From contig NZ_BMUA01000030.1 in the NCBI RefSeq assembly GCF_014649955.1, forward strand, positions 1 through 64,000: a stretch of 64,000 nt of DNA. The letters are read 5' to 3'. Both the position numbers and the translations under genes were made by a program. This DNA is from Streptomyces violascens. Lineage in GTDB: Bacteria > Actinomycetota > Actinomycetes > Streptomycetales > Streptomycetaceae. The notes below the pieces were generated by a model. That model was given only the letters and a program-made list of their open reading frames with translations. It ran no database searches and was not told the origin of the DNA. Of the stretch, positions 52,941-61,867 are shown one piece after another (positions within the stretch are counted from its first letter, which is position 1; each line of letters opens with the position of its first letter).

Positions 52941-53441
52941 GGATGATGATTGCCGTCTACGACCAGTGTGCGCCGGGGCCGTGATGACCTGGTACGAGAC
53001 CGGCGATGCCAAGGGGGGATCATCCGAGGCCTCGCGCGGTGCCCCATCGAGCCAGGAGTCTCCACCGCATCGTCCAGCCGAGGCGTGCTCGACGGGTACC
53101 CGCTGACGGGGGGACATGGCGGGCTTGTTAGCCGGCCGTAACGGCTCTCTGCCCATGTCCTGTGACCCGAAGTACCCTTGCGCGGCGGGCATTTGGTGAT
53201 CCACGGTGGGCTGAGCCCGGCGTAAAGCCGGTGGTCGTCTGCGGTGCGGGAGGAGGGGCCGTCCTTGGCGAAGGCGCGCGTGCGGCTCAGCGGCGGTGCG
53301 GGATGGCAGACCGATTTCCGGCGCCGGACGGCGGGCCGCCCCCTGCGTACTCCAATGGAAGTCGCCACCACGCGCCCGGGCCCTCATCGGCACCCTCACG
53401 GAACTGGAGCGGGCGATCGAAGCCCACTCGGTGGCCATGAC

Positions 53442-54134
53442 ATGGGGCTGTACGAGCTGGCCTGGGGCCAGGCATCCCAAGCGCCGCCCAGCGAGACCCG
53501 GCAGCAGCGAGCACGGCTGAAGACGCTCAAGGACATCCTCGGCTCCCCCGGCTGGCGTGAAGAGGAGCGCCGCCTGGCCGCCGAACGCCACGATCCCCAG
53601 CCGGTCTCAACTCCGCGGCCGCGCGTGTCGCGTCCCCGCCCCGTCGCCCCTTCGGTGCCCGCTGCCGACCCGGTGGTGCGGTCCTCGAACGACGCCGCGG
53701 AAAAGCCCGGACCGCGCCCCGCCGGAGTCGCTCCGGTGCCGGCTGTCAGCCGGCGGCCGCGGAGGGCCGCCGGGCCGGCCCTGTTGGAACTGGGGCGGCT
53801 GTGGGAACTTGCGACCGATCTGCGCCCCTTGCTGGAGCAGACGGCCCGGGCTGGGGCAACGATCGGCTGGCCGGCGATCCGCAAGCGCCTTCCGGGCCTG
53901 CCCGTCCTCCAGCGCGATGACGAGTGCCTCCTGCTGTGGCTGGTCGACGAAGACCGCCAGACCGGCGAGCCGCTACTCTCGGCACTGGTCACGGCAGGAG
54001 ACCGGCAGATGCACCCGCGCTTCCCCGAAGTCGCCGAAGAACTCGGGCTCCCCGCAGGCCGCACCCCGGGCGAGCAGCACGCCACGTGGGGCTACGAGGT
54101 GTTGAAGACCCACCAGCACCGACGCCACCGCTGA
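53442..54134 (+). CDS. Conserved hypothetical protein, possibly frameshifted at its 5' end
   Basis: An ATG at 53442 gives 230 residues: a helical start (MGLYELAWGQASQAPPSETRQ, quoted as a region), a Pro/Arg-rich linker, then a folded C-terminal domain (LGRLWELATDLRPLLEQTAR, WPAIRKRLPGLPVLQ, LLLWLVDEDRQTGEPLLSAL). Just upstream in another frame, RALIGTLTELERAIEAHSVAM reads like a natural preceding helix, so a one-base shift near 53440 may have split a longer gene. The C-terminal part could be a DNA-facing or toxin-associated domain; function unknown. Confidence 0.5.
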   Translation: MGLYELAWGQASQAPPSETRQQRARLKTLKDILGSPGWREEERRLAAERHDPQPVSTPRPRVSRPRPVAPSVPAADPVVRSSNDAAEKPGPRPAGVAPVPAVSRRPRRAAGPALLELGRLWELATDLRPLLEQTARAGATIGWPAIRKRLPGLPVLQRDDECLLLWLVDEDRQTGEPLLSALVTAGDRQMHPRFPEVAEELGLPAGRTPGEQHATWGYEVLKTHQHRRHR

Positions 54135-54387
54135 ATTTCAGAAGCTCTGCTGGAAACGTCGACAAACGCATGCGTTGAGAACTTCGCAGCCATCACCATG
54201 CACGACAGTGACTCCGTGCCCGGCTTCCGGCACGGTGGTATCGGCGTGAGCGGCTGTCTGAGCAAGGTCGGCATGGTCCGCTACCGCGACACCGTGGCCA
54301 CGGCGCGTCCCCGCTCAGGCAGCGGGGGGTGCTGGATTGTGGGCTCCGCCATAGCGCCGAATGGTCTGGACCTGATGGGATGCCTGG

Positions 54388-54573
54388 ATGAAGTCTCGCC
54401 GAATCGTGTGGGTGGCTGCCGGGGTCGTGGCCCTGGGCGGTGTGTATGCGTTCGGCTGGTGGTCGGGCCAGCCCGTCTATGACTGTCCGCCGCCGATCCC
54501 CCGCAGGTACGCGAACTACCTCGCCGCCGACACCTGCCCGGTCGTGCCGAGGATCGCCACCTGGTGGAGCTGA
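54388..54573 (+). CDS. Small membrane-anchored protein
   Basis: 61 residues: a basic start, one hydrophobic segment (IVWVAAGVVALGGVYAFGWW), then an external tail with two Cys (YDCPPPIP, DTCPVVP). It overlaps the start of the next frame (54564), suggesting co-translation. The role is unknown. Confidence 0.5.
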   Translation: MKSRRIVWVAAGVVALGGVYAFGWWSGQPVYDCPPPIPRRYANYLAADTCPVVPRIATWWS

Positions 54574-54969
54574 CCGTGGACTCCTTCATTGCCGTCGTCG
54601 TGCTGAACGGGTACGCACTGGCCGCGTTCGCCTGCGGGCGCCTGACGGTACGAGCCGTCCACCGCGCCCCACGGTGGGTGTACTTCCTCGCCCCGCCCGT
54701 GCTCACGGCCGCCGCCGGGCGGGGTGGTGTGGTGGCTGGTGTGGCTGTCCTACTACGCGAGCCTCGCCCTCCTGCTCTGGTGGGCCGCCGGACTCCTCGG
54801 CGTCATCACCGCCTGGACGTGCCCGGGCCCCGCCGTGGGCAGCTTCAACGGGCCAGTTGACCCGATCGCGGACTACGAAAATCTTGGAAGACCCATCAGG
54901 TGTACACCCTCCACCCCGGTGGCGGATGGCGCCGTAACCCTTCCCCGCCTGGGGCGTTATGAGCCCTGA
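54564..54969 (+). pseudogene. Small membrane protein with a frameshift
   Basis: The first frame gives DSFIAVVVLNGYALAAFACG and RAPRWVYFLAPPVLTAAAG. Near 54720, in a G-rich run, the hydrophobic sequence continues in another frame as GGVVWWLVWLSYYASLALLL then WWAAGLLGVITAW. Joined, it is a protein with three membrane segments and a soluble tail. A single-base change in the G-run explains the split. Confidence 0.5.
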
Positions 54970-55074
54970 AGCGGTCAGCGACACGGGTATGTCCCGACTA
55001 CCCGTTCTGGCACTCTGGGTGTCCAACTGCAGCTCGTGGAGGTGCTGCCTGTGCATCCGACGGGTCAGAAACAG

Positions 55075-55117
55075 GGTTGCGGCGAATCGGGGTCTACGTC
55101 CCCGGTTCGCCGCAACC
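55075..55117. repeat. Long hairpin at the left end of the TnpB element
   Basis: Arms at 55075-55092 and 55100-55117 (18 bp, one mismatch) flank a 7-nt loop. Subterminal hairpins of this sort are recognised by TnpA of IS200/IS605 elements as single-stranded DNA. Confidence 0.7.
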
Positions 55118-55203
55118 ACCTGGCGCCAGCAGCCCGCCCCGAAACCGCATGACAGTCCGCGCTGTTGGTTAGTGTCAGCTTGTCCTGAGAAAGGGGAGTT
55201 TGT

Positions 55204-57000
55204 ATGCCGCTTATCGAAGTTGTGCGTGCTTACAAGTTCACCCTGACCCCGACCGATGCGCAGCGTGAAGATCTTGCCCGGCATGCCGGTGCTTGCCGAT
55301 GGGCCTACAACTACGCGATCGCGCGGAAGCAGGCCGCCCACCGGGCATGGACCGAGATGCGCCAAGCGCACCAGGTGGCCGGGCTTGACGACGCGCAGGC
55401 CGAGGCGTTGATCAAGCAGGCCGGGTCCGGGCTCACCGACAGCATCACGGTGTGGGATCATCACCGCAAAATGCTGATGTGCCTGAAGACGGGCAAGCCG
55501 GTCCCACAAACCGCAGCTGACTTCACGCCCCCCGCCGGGCAGGAAGTACTGTACGGGCGTCTCGTGGCCGCGCGTACTGCCGCTGATGCTGGTGCCCTCA
55601 GGGCGGCGCTCGCCGAGGCCCGGGGCGCGGTCAACGCGCTCAAGGCGCAGGCGTTCGCGGCCGGGTTCCGGGTGCCGAACGCGATGGACATGGCGGCGCT
55701 GTGGCGCACCGAACGCGACCGGCCCCGTGAAGAGGGGGGCTCGCCCTGGTGGGGCGAGGTCAATGTCTACGCCTTCACGACCGGCTTCGACCGGGCGGAG
55801 CGCGCCTGGAAGAACTGGCTCGACAGCTGCTCGGGGAAGCGGTCCGGGCGTCGCGTTGGTTACCCGCGCTTCAAGCGTAAGGGCCGTGCTGCGGACAGCT
55901 TCGCGCTGTACCACGACGTCAAGAAGCCGACCCTGCGTCCCGACGGCTACCGGCGGCTTGCCCTGTCAACGCTCGGTAGTATCCGCACCTGCGAGTCCTC
56001 CAAGTGGCTCGTGCGCCTCATCGACCGCGGCACTGCCCGGATCAATTCAGTGACAATCTCCCGGGGTGCCCACCGCTGGTACGCATCCGTCCTGGTGACG
56101 CTCCAGCAGGATGTCCCCGTGCTGTGGGAGCACACCGCCACCGACGGCACCCGTAGCAGCTATTTGTCAGCCGACGAGGCATACGCGGCGGCGAAGGTGA
56201 GTGGCGGCGGCACGGTCATGCAGCACGGCCAGCCCACCCGACGCCAACGCACCGGCGGACTGGTGGGCGCCGACCTAGGTTCCCGCCACCTCGCCGTGCT
56301 CACCTCACGCCTCGACCACACCGACCCTGCCTCGACCGTCGTCGCCCACCCCCGCCATCTCAAAGCGGGCATGGACCGGCTCGTCAAGGCCCAGAAGCAA
56401 CTGTCAAGGACCACGAAGGGCTCACGGCGGCGCCAGCGCGCCGCCGACCGTGTGGCGCGCCTGCACCATGCCATCAAGCTTCGCCGGGCCACTAGTATCC
56501 ATGGCCTCACTAAAGCACTTGTCACCCGCTTCGACATGGTGGCGATCGAAGACCTCAGCCTTGTCCAGTTGACTAGAACGCCACGGGGCACCGTCGCTGA
56601 CCCGGGCAAGAATGTCAAGGTCAAGGCATTGTTCGACCGGCACCTCCTGGATGCCTCACTAGGCGAAGTGCGCCGACAGCTCACCTACAAGTCTCGTTGG
56701 TACGGGTCCCGCCTCATCGTCATCGACCAAGGCACGCCCGTCGCCTCAACTTGCGCCAAGTGCGGAGAGCGAAACCCAAGCTCAAAGCCAGGCCAAGCGA
56801 AGTTCCACTGCATCTCATGCGGTCACGCCGTAGACCGCCACGAGAACTCCGCCTCCAACATCATGAAAGCGGCCCGCAGGCAGATCGCGGCGGTCGCCTC
56901 CGGTAAGGGGGAGACCCAAAACGCGCGTAGAGCCCCTGTAAGCCCCAGCGCCCCCCGGGGTGCTGGGCGTGGGACGTTGAAACGCGAAGGCACCATTTGA
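55204..57000 (+). CDS. tnpB: TnpB RNA-guided nuclease of the IS200/IS605 group
   Basis: The ATG at 55204 has GGGGAG at 6 nt. The 598-residue product is longer than usual TnpB (about 350-450). It has an N-terminal wedge region (VVRAYKFTLTPTDAQREDLA), an expanded middle, and a complete RuvC-like core: Asp in GLVGADLGSRHLAVLT, Glu in MVAIEDLSLVQL, the zinc ribbon CAKCGERN / HCISCGH and the last Asp in AVDRHENSASNI. By family it cuts DNA under guidance of an RNA made from its own 3' end and the element right end. No TnpA transposase is encoded beside it, so it is a solitary (IS1341-like) copy. Confidence 0.9.
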   Translation: MPLIEVVRAYKFTLTPTDAQREDLARHAGACRWAYNYAIARKQAAHRAWTEMRQAHQVAGLDDAQAEALIKQAGSGLTDSITVWDHHRKMLMCLKTGKPVPQTAADFTPPAGQEVLYGRLVAARTAADAGALRAALAEARGAVNALKAQAFAAGFRVPNAMDMAALWRTERDRPREEGGSPWWGEVNVYAFTTGFDRAERAWKNWLDSCSGKRSGRRVGYPRFKRKGRAADSFALYHDVKKPTLRPDGYRRLALSTLGSIRTCESSKWLVRLIDRGTARINSVTISRGAHRWYASVLVTLQQDVPVLWEHTATDGTRSSYLSADEAYAAAKVSGGGTVMQHGQPTRRQRTGGLVGADLGSRHLAVLTSRLDHTDPASTVVAHPRHLKAGMDRLVKAQKQLSRTTKGSRRRQRAADRVARLHHAIKLRRATSIHGLTKALVTRFDMVAIEDLSLVQLTRTPRGTVADPGKNVKVKALFDRHLLDASLGEVRRQLTYKSRWYGSRLIVIDQGTPVASTCAKCGERNPSSKPGQAKFHCISCGHAVDRHENSASNIMKAARRQIAAVASGKGETQNARRAPVSPSAPRGAGRGTLKREGTI

Positions 57001-57033
57001 CGCTGGTGCCACCCCAGCGGAGTGATCCGCTGG
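57001..57033. repeat. Overlapping hairpins at the TnpB right end
   Basis: CCAGCGGA-GTGA-TCCGCTGG (57014-57033) is a perfect stem-loop. CGCTGG at 57001 can pair instead with the same CCAGCG, so two structures compete. This is where a TnpB guide RNA scaffold would lie. Confidence 0.55.
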
Positions 57034-57195
57034 CGTCCCACTCCAGCCCTGACTCATCAGAGGGCCAAAGCGTTAAGCGGCCTACAGGTGAAAAAGGGCA
57101 AACTCGTATGCTCAGTGGACGACCTCTGCTTGATCACGGTTATATTCCCCGCCCAACACCGTGATGGCAATCCCCTGGGAGCGTGGAGTCCTCGT

Positions 57196-57500
57196 CTATG
57201 CGGCCTGGGCTCGTGAATGAGCCTTGGCACGCTTCTGGTTGATGATCCGTTCGGACTCCGCCGGCGGCAGTCCATCAGCGGCGCTGTGCCTTCGGCACCG
57301 GTTGAAGAAGTCCGCGATCCACGTGGCGATCTTCAGCCGGGCCTCGGCACGGGCGGTGAAGCGGTGCCGACGGATGTACTCCACCTTGATCGTCGAGTGG
57401 AACGACTCCGCCGCTGCGTTGTCCAGCGCCGAACCCACGCGCTCCATGGACTGCACCACACCCAGGCGGCCACGGAGGTCGTTGTAGGCCTCGCTGGCCC
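57196..57500 (-). pseudogene. IS3-family transposase (OrfB) C-terminal remnant
   Basis: LGVVQSMERVGSALDNAAAE then SFHSTIKVEYIRRHRF and ATWIADFFNRCRRHSA, ending PPAESERII, is the last third of an IS3 integrase core, including its catalytic Glu in AAAESFHST. The first part is missing. The adjacent OrfA start lies on the opposite strand, so the element was rearranged. Confidence 0.8.
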
Positions 57501-57545
57501 TCCCCTCGTACCGTGGAGTCGTGACCATAGGGGTAGTTGAGGGTC

Positions 57546-57690
57546 ATGGCGGAGAAGCGACGGAAGTACGATGCCGAGTTCCGTGAGGGTGCGGTGCGGA
57601 TCGTGCTGGAGACGGGGAAGCCGTCCGCGGAGGTCGCGCGGGACCTGGGTGTGCATGAAGGCGCTCTGCAGACGTGGGTCCACTTGCCTA
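57546..57690 (+). pseudogene. IS3-family OrfA start, cut by an IS630 element
   Basis: MAEKRRKYDAEFREGAVRIV and PSAEVARDLGVHEGALQTWV form the helix-turn-helix of OrfA. The frame is broken at about 57688, exactly where the IS630 transposase sequence begins, so the IS630 inserted into this gene. Confidence 0.8.
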
Positions 57691-58731
57691 TTCGAGGGTG
57701 TAACGGACGTGGCGGGCGTGGAAGTAGCCGCGGACGTGGTGGGGTTGGTGCTGGCGTCGGTGGAGGAAGCGGCGGGTCTCGTGGGCGAGGTTGTCGGCGG
57801 AGGCGGGGCGTGCGGCGTGGACGTTCCGCTTGATGTCCGCGTTGAGGAGCTCGTCGGGGTTGAGTTCGGGGCTGTATCCGGGCATCAGGTGCAGCTCGAC
57901 GCAGTCCGTGTTGTCGGCGAGCCAGGCGGTCACGGCCTTGGCGCGGTGGACGGGGTGCCGGTCGGCGATGACGTGGACCTTCCGTCCGGCCTGGCGGGCG
58001 AGCCGGTCGAGGAAGGTGATGAAGACCTTCGCGGTGAACTTCCCGGTGAACACGGTGAACCAGAGTGAGCCGCGGGAGGCGATCGCGGACATGATGTTCA
58101 CGCGGAACCGGCGGCCGCTGACCTTCACGGTCGGGGTCTGCCCGGCCGGCGCCCAGGACCGTCCGGGCGGGGCGGTGTCCGAGCGCAGGCCGCACTGGTC
58201 CACCCAGGCCACGACGGCGTGCTCCGCCGTTGCCCGCCCGGCGATGGCGGGGTACTCCTCTTCGAGCCAGGCGGTCACCTTCTCCTGCTGCTGGCGGCAG
58301 GAGCGGCGGGCCGGGCGCTGCGGGGAGAAGCCGTGCCTGCGCAGCCACTTGCCCACGCCCTGCTCGGTCATGGCGACACCGACCACCATCCGGATCAGCT
58401 CGCCGACCAGCTTGCGGGTCCACATCGGTCCGCCGATCAGCAACTGCTCGGGCGTGTAGTCGGCCATTGCCTGGAACAGCACCGCACGCTCCTGGGCCCC
58501 GATCAACTCGCCCGGTCCGGAGCGGGACTTGACCGGTGCCGCGAGTGCCTCTCTGCCCGCGCACTTGTACTTGCGCCACCATGTGCCCACAGACCGCTGC
58601 GACACCCCGAACACCTCGGCTGCCTGCCGGTACGTCCGCACCTGCCCCGACTCCAGGGCGGCCACCACCCGAAGCCGCACCACCTCCTGCACGGCAGGTG
58701 ACAGCCCCCGCGCACCCCCAAGCTCGATCAC
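57688..58731 (-). CDS. IS630-family transposase, intact
   Basis: The 347-residue product has an N-terminal helix-turn-helix (TYRQAAEVFGVSQRSVGTWW), a second DNA-binding region (WTRKLVGELIRMVVGVAMTE) and the DDE core: Asp in VVAWVDQCGLRSD, Asp in VHVIADRHPVHRA, and the acidic residue in PELNPDELLNADIK. There is no internal stop or shift, so it is the only apparently complete DDE transposase in the window. The sequence GAGGGTGT recurs near both ends, but I could not define full inverted repeats. It sits within an IS3 remnant. Confidence 0.85.
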   Translation of the reverse strand: MIELGGARGLSPAVQEVVRLRVVAALESGQVRTYRQAAEVFGVSQRSVGTWWRKYKCAGREALAAPVKSRSGPGELIGAQERAVLFQAMADYTPEQLLIGGPMWTRKLVGELIRMVVGVAMTEQGVGKWLRRHGFSPQRPARRSCRQQQEKVTAWLEEEYPAIAGRATAEHAVVAWVDQCGLRSDTAPPGRSWAPAGQTPTVKVSGRRFRVNIMSAIASRGSLWFTVFTGKFTAKVFITFLDRLARQAGRKVHVIADRHPVHRAKAVTAWLADNTDCVELHLMPGYSPELNPDELLNADIKRNVHAARPASADNLAHETRRFLHRRQHQPHHVRGYFHARHVRYTLE

Positions 58732-59120
58732 ACACCCTCAACGAGCAAGGCAACCAGATAGTTTCGGCTCAATAACAACACGGCCGCCCTGTTCGCCCAC
58801 GACCAGAAACCCCTCGGAGACCCCGTCCCGGACGGCCACCCGGAACCTCGGCCTGCCCACCAGCAAGAAATCCACCGCGAGAAGCCCGAATCTCTTCATC
58901 GACTTCTATGCGGTGGATCGAGGTTGAATAATCTTCCGGACGCACCATACGATCAATTGGTTCACCGGCCATGTGAACCCCTCCGACGACACCGTAAGCA
59001 AAGCATTGTTCGCTCATCTGGATTTCATGCGTATGGAGTAACGCGTCGCATTTACGGAGGGCATGGACTGCTATGTTCTCCAGCCGTCGGATCCGAAGTA
59101 ACTTTCAACCGAGGTGAATC
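58732..59120. other. Promoter region of the secreted-protein cluster
   Basis: From about 58930 the DNA becomes AT-richer than its surroundings, and a GAGGTGAATC ribosome site leads the next gene. No coding frame was supported. Confidence 0.4.
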
Positions 59121-59516
59121 ATGAAGAAGGCGATTTTCGCCACTGCGGCGTTGGCCATCGGCGCGGGCCTCGTGGGTGGGTCCGCCGTCGCGGCGTCGGC
59201 CGCCACCCCGCTGGCCGTGCCGACCGGATCGGGTGGCGTGCTCGGCCTCGTGTCCCCGGCCAAGGTGACTCCGGCGGTCGTGCCCGCGGCCGATGTCGCA
59301 TCGCGGCTGGCCCGCACCGGCAAGATCGCCAACGGCAGCGCCTTCGACCAGAAGGAGACGCCGGGGGTCTCGGGCGTATACCTCGACGGCGTGGACCCGA
59401 ACGCCTCCAAGAAGGCCACGATTCCGGTGAAGAACCCGGCCGGAAACGGCGTCGTCCAGGTCCACCCGCTGCAGGCGCCGACGTCCGCCGGGCTCGGTAG
59501 CCTGCTCGGCAAGTGA
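59121..59516 (+). CDS. Small secreted protein
   Basis: ATG at 59121 with GAGGTG at 5 nt. The 131-residue product has a strong signal peptide (MKKAIFATAALAIGAGLVGG, cut near ASAA at 28) and a mature part of about 100 residues without Cys, rich in Val, Ala, Pro and Gly (GGVLGLVSPAKVTPAVVP, ending AGLGSLLGK). It precedes a group of rodlin-like genes on the same strand, and its size and export suit a surface protein of aerial hyphae or spores; this is inference from company. I see no enzyme motif. Confidence 0.65.
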   Translation: MKKAIFATAALAIGAGLVGGSAVAASAATPLAVPTGSGGVLGLVSPAKVTPAVVPAADVASRLARTGKIANGSAFDQKETPGVSGVYLDGVDPNASKKATIPVKNPAGNGVVQVHPLQAPTSAGLGSLLGK

Positions 59517-59823
59517 CGAGACGGAAACCGTAGGAGCCGGCCACACCGGCGAAAGCCCCCACCCGAACCATTTGTCCGGCCCACCGGCCCTCTCCCTTCC
59601 GGTGGGCCGGACACTTGTCAGCACCTGTCCCCTTTTCGGATTGTCATTCATTTACGCCACGCGGATTCCGGATATATTCCAGAATAGCCTTCCGGAACGT
59701 GCATCATTGCGCCATCCGGCGGAATGAACCTCGTTTTAGGCGCCCTTCCCGTGACTTTTGCGCGCATATCAAGGTTTCCTGGTATGCAAGCGTGTACAAC
59801 CGTGAATTGAGGAAGGAACTAAT

Positions 59824-60144
59824 TTGCCCAGGAAGTTCGCGGTCATCACTGCCCTCACCCTCGGCGCTATGGTCAGCAGCGTCGGATTCGCCTCGGCCAG
59901 CGACAACACCACCACTGTCAAGGGCGGTAGTGGCTTCTCGGAGTCGCCGGTCGTCGTGAACGCCCCTCAGCAGGGCGTTCTCGTCGTTAACGGGACGCTC
60001 ATTGATGGCCGTTGCATCGCGCCGTGGTCCAACGGCGCCGTGCTCGGCGGCGTTGCGGCCCCGAATTCGCACTATGCCGCATGCGACACGGCGGCCGTCA
60101 ACCAGTCGCAGAACGCACCGTACGCGGGCGGCCTGCTCTTCTGA
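59824..60144 (+). CDS. Rodlin-like small secreted protein, copy 1
   Basis: TTG start at 59824 behind GAGGAAGGAAC gives 106 residues: a signal peptide (to about residue 26), then GGSGFSESPVVVNAPQQGVL, VNGTLIDGRCIAPWSNG and HYAACDTAAVNQSQNAPY with GGLLF at the end. The two Cys probably form a disulphide. The GNGxSxS...N...VxGxL...C order resembles rodlins (RdlA/RdlB), which with chaplins make the rodlet layer of aerial hyphae. The match is by pattern, so rodlin-like is tentative. Copies 2 and 3 are nearly identical in the mature part. Confidence 0.65.
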   Translation: MPRKFAVITALTLGAMVSSVGFASASDNTTTVKGGSGFSESPVVVNAPQQGVLVVNGTLIDGRCIAPWSNGAVLGGVAAPNSHYAACDTAAVNQSQNAPYAGGLLF

Positions 60145-60203
60145 CCTGCTCCAAGCAATTCGGAGCACGGAAATCCCAACCGCCCCACCGAAAGGCGCAT
60201 CCT

Positions 60204-60527
60204 ATGCGTAACAAGGTTTCGGCCATTTCCGCTCTCGCTGCGGGCCTTGTCCTCGCGGCAGCCGGTAGCGCTGCCGCGGCCGCCGACTCCAACTCCACCC
60301 TCACCGGTGGCAACGGCTTCTCGGAGTCGCCGGTCGTCGTGAACGCCCCTCAGCAGGGCGTTGCCGTCGTTAACGGGACGCTCATTGATGGCCGTTGCAT
60401 CGCGCCGTGGTCCAACGGCTCCGTGCTCGGCGGCGTTGTGGCCCCGAATTCGCACTATGCCGCATGCGACACGGCGGCCGTCAACCAGTCGCAGAACGCA
60501 CTGTACAAGGGCGGCCTGCTCTTCTGA
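60204..60527 (+). CDS. Rodlin-like small secreted protein, copy 2
   Basis: ATG at 60204 with CCGAAAGG upstream; 107 residues. The signal peptide differs from copy 1, but the mature part (GGNGFSESPVVVNAPQQGVA to GGLLF) is nearly identical in protein and DNA, including rare-for-this-genome codons such as ATT GAT and AAT TCG. It starts 59 nt after copy 1, so the two are a tandem duplication and may be one transcript, ended by the hairpin at 60540-60575. Only a few residues differ (SVLGGVV, ALYKGG). Confidence 0.65.
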   Translation: MRNKVSAISALAAGLVLAAAGSAAAAADSNSTLTGGNGFSESPVVVNAPQQGVAVVNGTLIDGRCIAPWSNGSVLGGVVAPNSHYAACDTAAVNQSQNALYKGGLLF

Positions 60528-60539
60528 CCTGCTCCACGC

Positions 60540-60575
60540 GATGGCGGTCCACCGGAGTTCCGGTGGACCGCCATC
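60540..60575 (+). terminator. Terminator after rodlin-like copy 2
   Basis: A perfect 17-bp stem (GATGGCGGTCCACCGGA with its complement) and 2-nt loop, followed by GGGCTTTTCC. The same sequence stands after copy 3. Confidence 0.9.
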
Positions 60576-60824
60576 GGGCTTTTCCGTGCGCTTCGCTCCC
60601 ATTCCGGGTCTTCGAAGTTGAGCGATGCGGAGGTGTCCGCGGACTCGGCGGGTGGTTACGCAGCGTGTACTTAGTGCTACAAGAGCATGTAACTAGTGTC
60701 TCGTGATCCGGTTCGTGTCAGTTCGAGCTGTTATTGACGAGTTTCCTCACGCTGGTCGCAACAAGCCGGACCTTGAACCGCCCTGGCTCTGTTGGAGGTC
60801 CTGAATCCTGGAGGTTTGGGACTT

Positions 60825-61142
60825 ATGCGAGTGAAGAGGAAGTATCCGGACGGGCTCCGTGAGCGTGCGGTCTGGATGGTGTTCGAGATACGTGAGCAGA
60901 CCGGGGTGCGGACCGGGTCGATAGCGGGGGTCGCCGACCAGCTCGGTGTCAACCGGGAAGCGGTCCGCTCGTGGGTGCGCCAGGCCGAGGTCGGCGGCGG
61001 GAAGCGGCCGGGGACGAACACGGCGGATGCCCAGCGGATCGCCGAGCTCGAACGCGGGAACCGCGAGCTTCGGCGGGCGAACGACATCCTCAAAGCGGCG
61101 GCTTTCTTCGCGCAGGAGCTCGACCCGCGACTGCCGAGGTGA
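60825..61142 (+). CDS. IS3-family OrfA transposase subunit
   Basis: ATG at 60825 gives 105 residues with the OrfA helix-turn-helix (YPDGLRERAVWMVFEIREQT, GSIAGVADQLGVNREAVRSW) and a leucine-zipper-type C-terminal helix (RIAELERGNRELRRANDILK). It appears complete. Its stop overlaps the GTG of OrfB (GTGA), the usual arrangement for frameshift production of OrfAB. OrfB is truncated, so the element is dead. Confidence 0.85.
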   Translation: MRVKRKYPDGLRERAVWMVFEIREQTGVRTGSIAGVADQLGVNREAVRSWVRQAEVGGGKRPGTNTADAQRIAELERGNRELRRANDILKAAAFFAQELDPRLPR

Positions 61143-61375
61143 CTGTGTTCATCGACGAGGTGCGGGAGGAGCTCGGGGTCGAGCCGGTCCGCGAGGTGCT
61201 GCAGTTCGCTCCGTCCACGTACTACGACGCCAAGAAGCGCGACGGCCGGCCCTCTCAACGTGACCTGCTCGACGAGGAGTTGAAGGTCGAGATCCAGCGT
61301 GTGTTCGAGGACAACCACCGCGTCTACGGCGCCCGTAAGATCTGGCGTCAGCTCCGCCGCGAGGGCATCGGGGCT
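61139..61375 (+). pseudogene. IS3-family OrfB, truncated
   Basis: VFIDEVREELGVEPVREVLQ, FAPSTYYDAKKRDG and VFEDNHRVYGARKIWRQLRR are the first 80 residues of the IS3 integrase subunit. Homology stops near 61375 before the catalytic domain, and unrelated DNA follows. Confidence 0.8.
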
Positions 61376-61867
61376 CACCCGCTTCAACACCCGACGCCGT
61401 CATTCTGCAAACGGGCAGCTCAGCCCCGTCGCCTACGAGCAATCAGCTACCCTGACACTCGCCGCATAACCACACGAAACGGTGTCCACTTCCCGGGTGG
61501 AAGGCCCGTCTCACAAACCCCGGGACCCGCCACCCCGCCGGCCGGACCCGGACACGGGATATGTGCGTCCTTTCCAGGCGCGCCGGCGGCCACCACGTTT
61601 ACTTCTGCGGATCCGCCCACGGCACAGGCCACGGCGACAGCATGCCCACCGCTGCCGGCAGGCCCGGCCTCCCGCCAGGCCCCGGCAGGACGGGCACACA
61701 CGCCGCGGGCCGGGCCCGGTGATTGCCGCGCCGGCGAGTTGGGCATTGGCCCAAACGGGCACTATTTGTGACGTTTTGTAAGGGTTTCTCGTTCCAGGTG
61801 CAACAGACCCCGCTCCCTCCGGGCGGGCCTGCCACCCTTCTCTGACCCACTGAATGGGAGCATCACT
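61376..61867. other. Non-coding; promoter region of rodlin-like copy 3
   Basis: No supported frame. Near the right end a GGGAG ribosome site precedes the GTG of copy 3. Confidence 0.4.
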
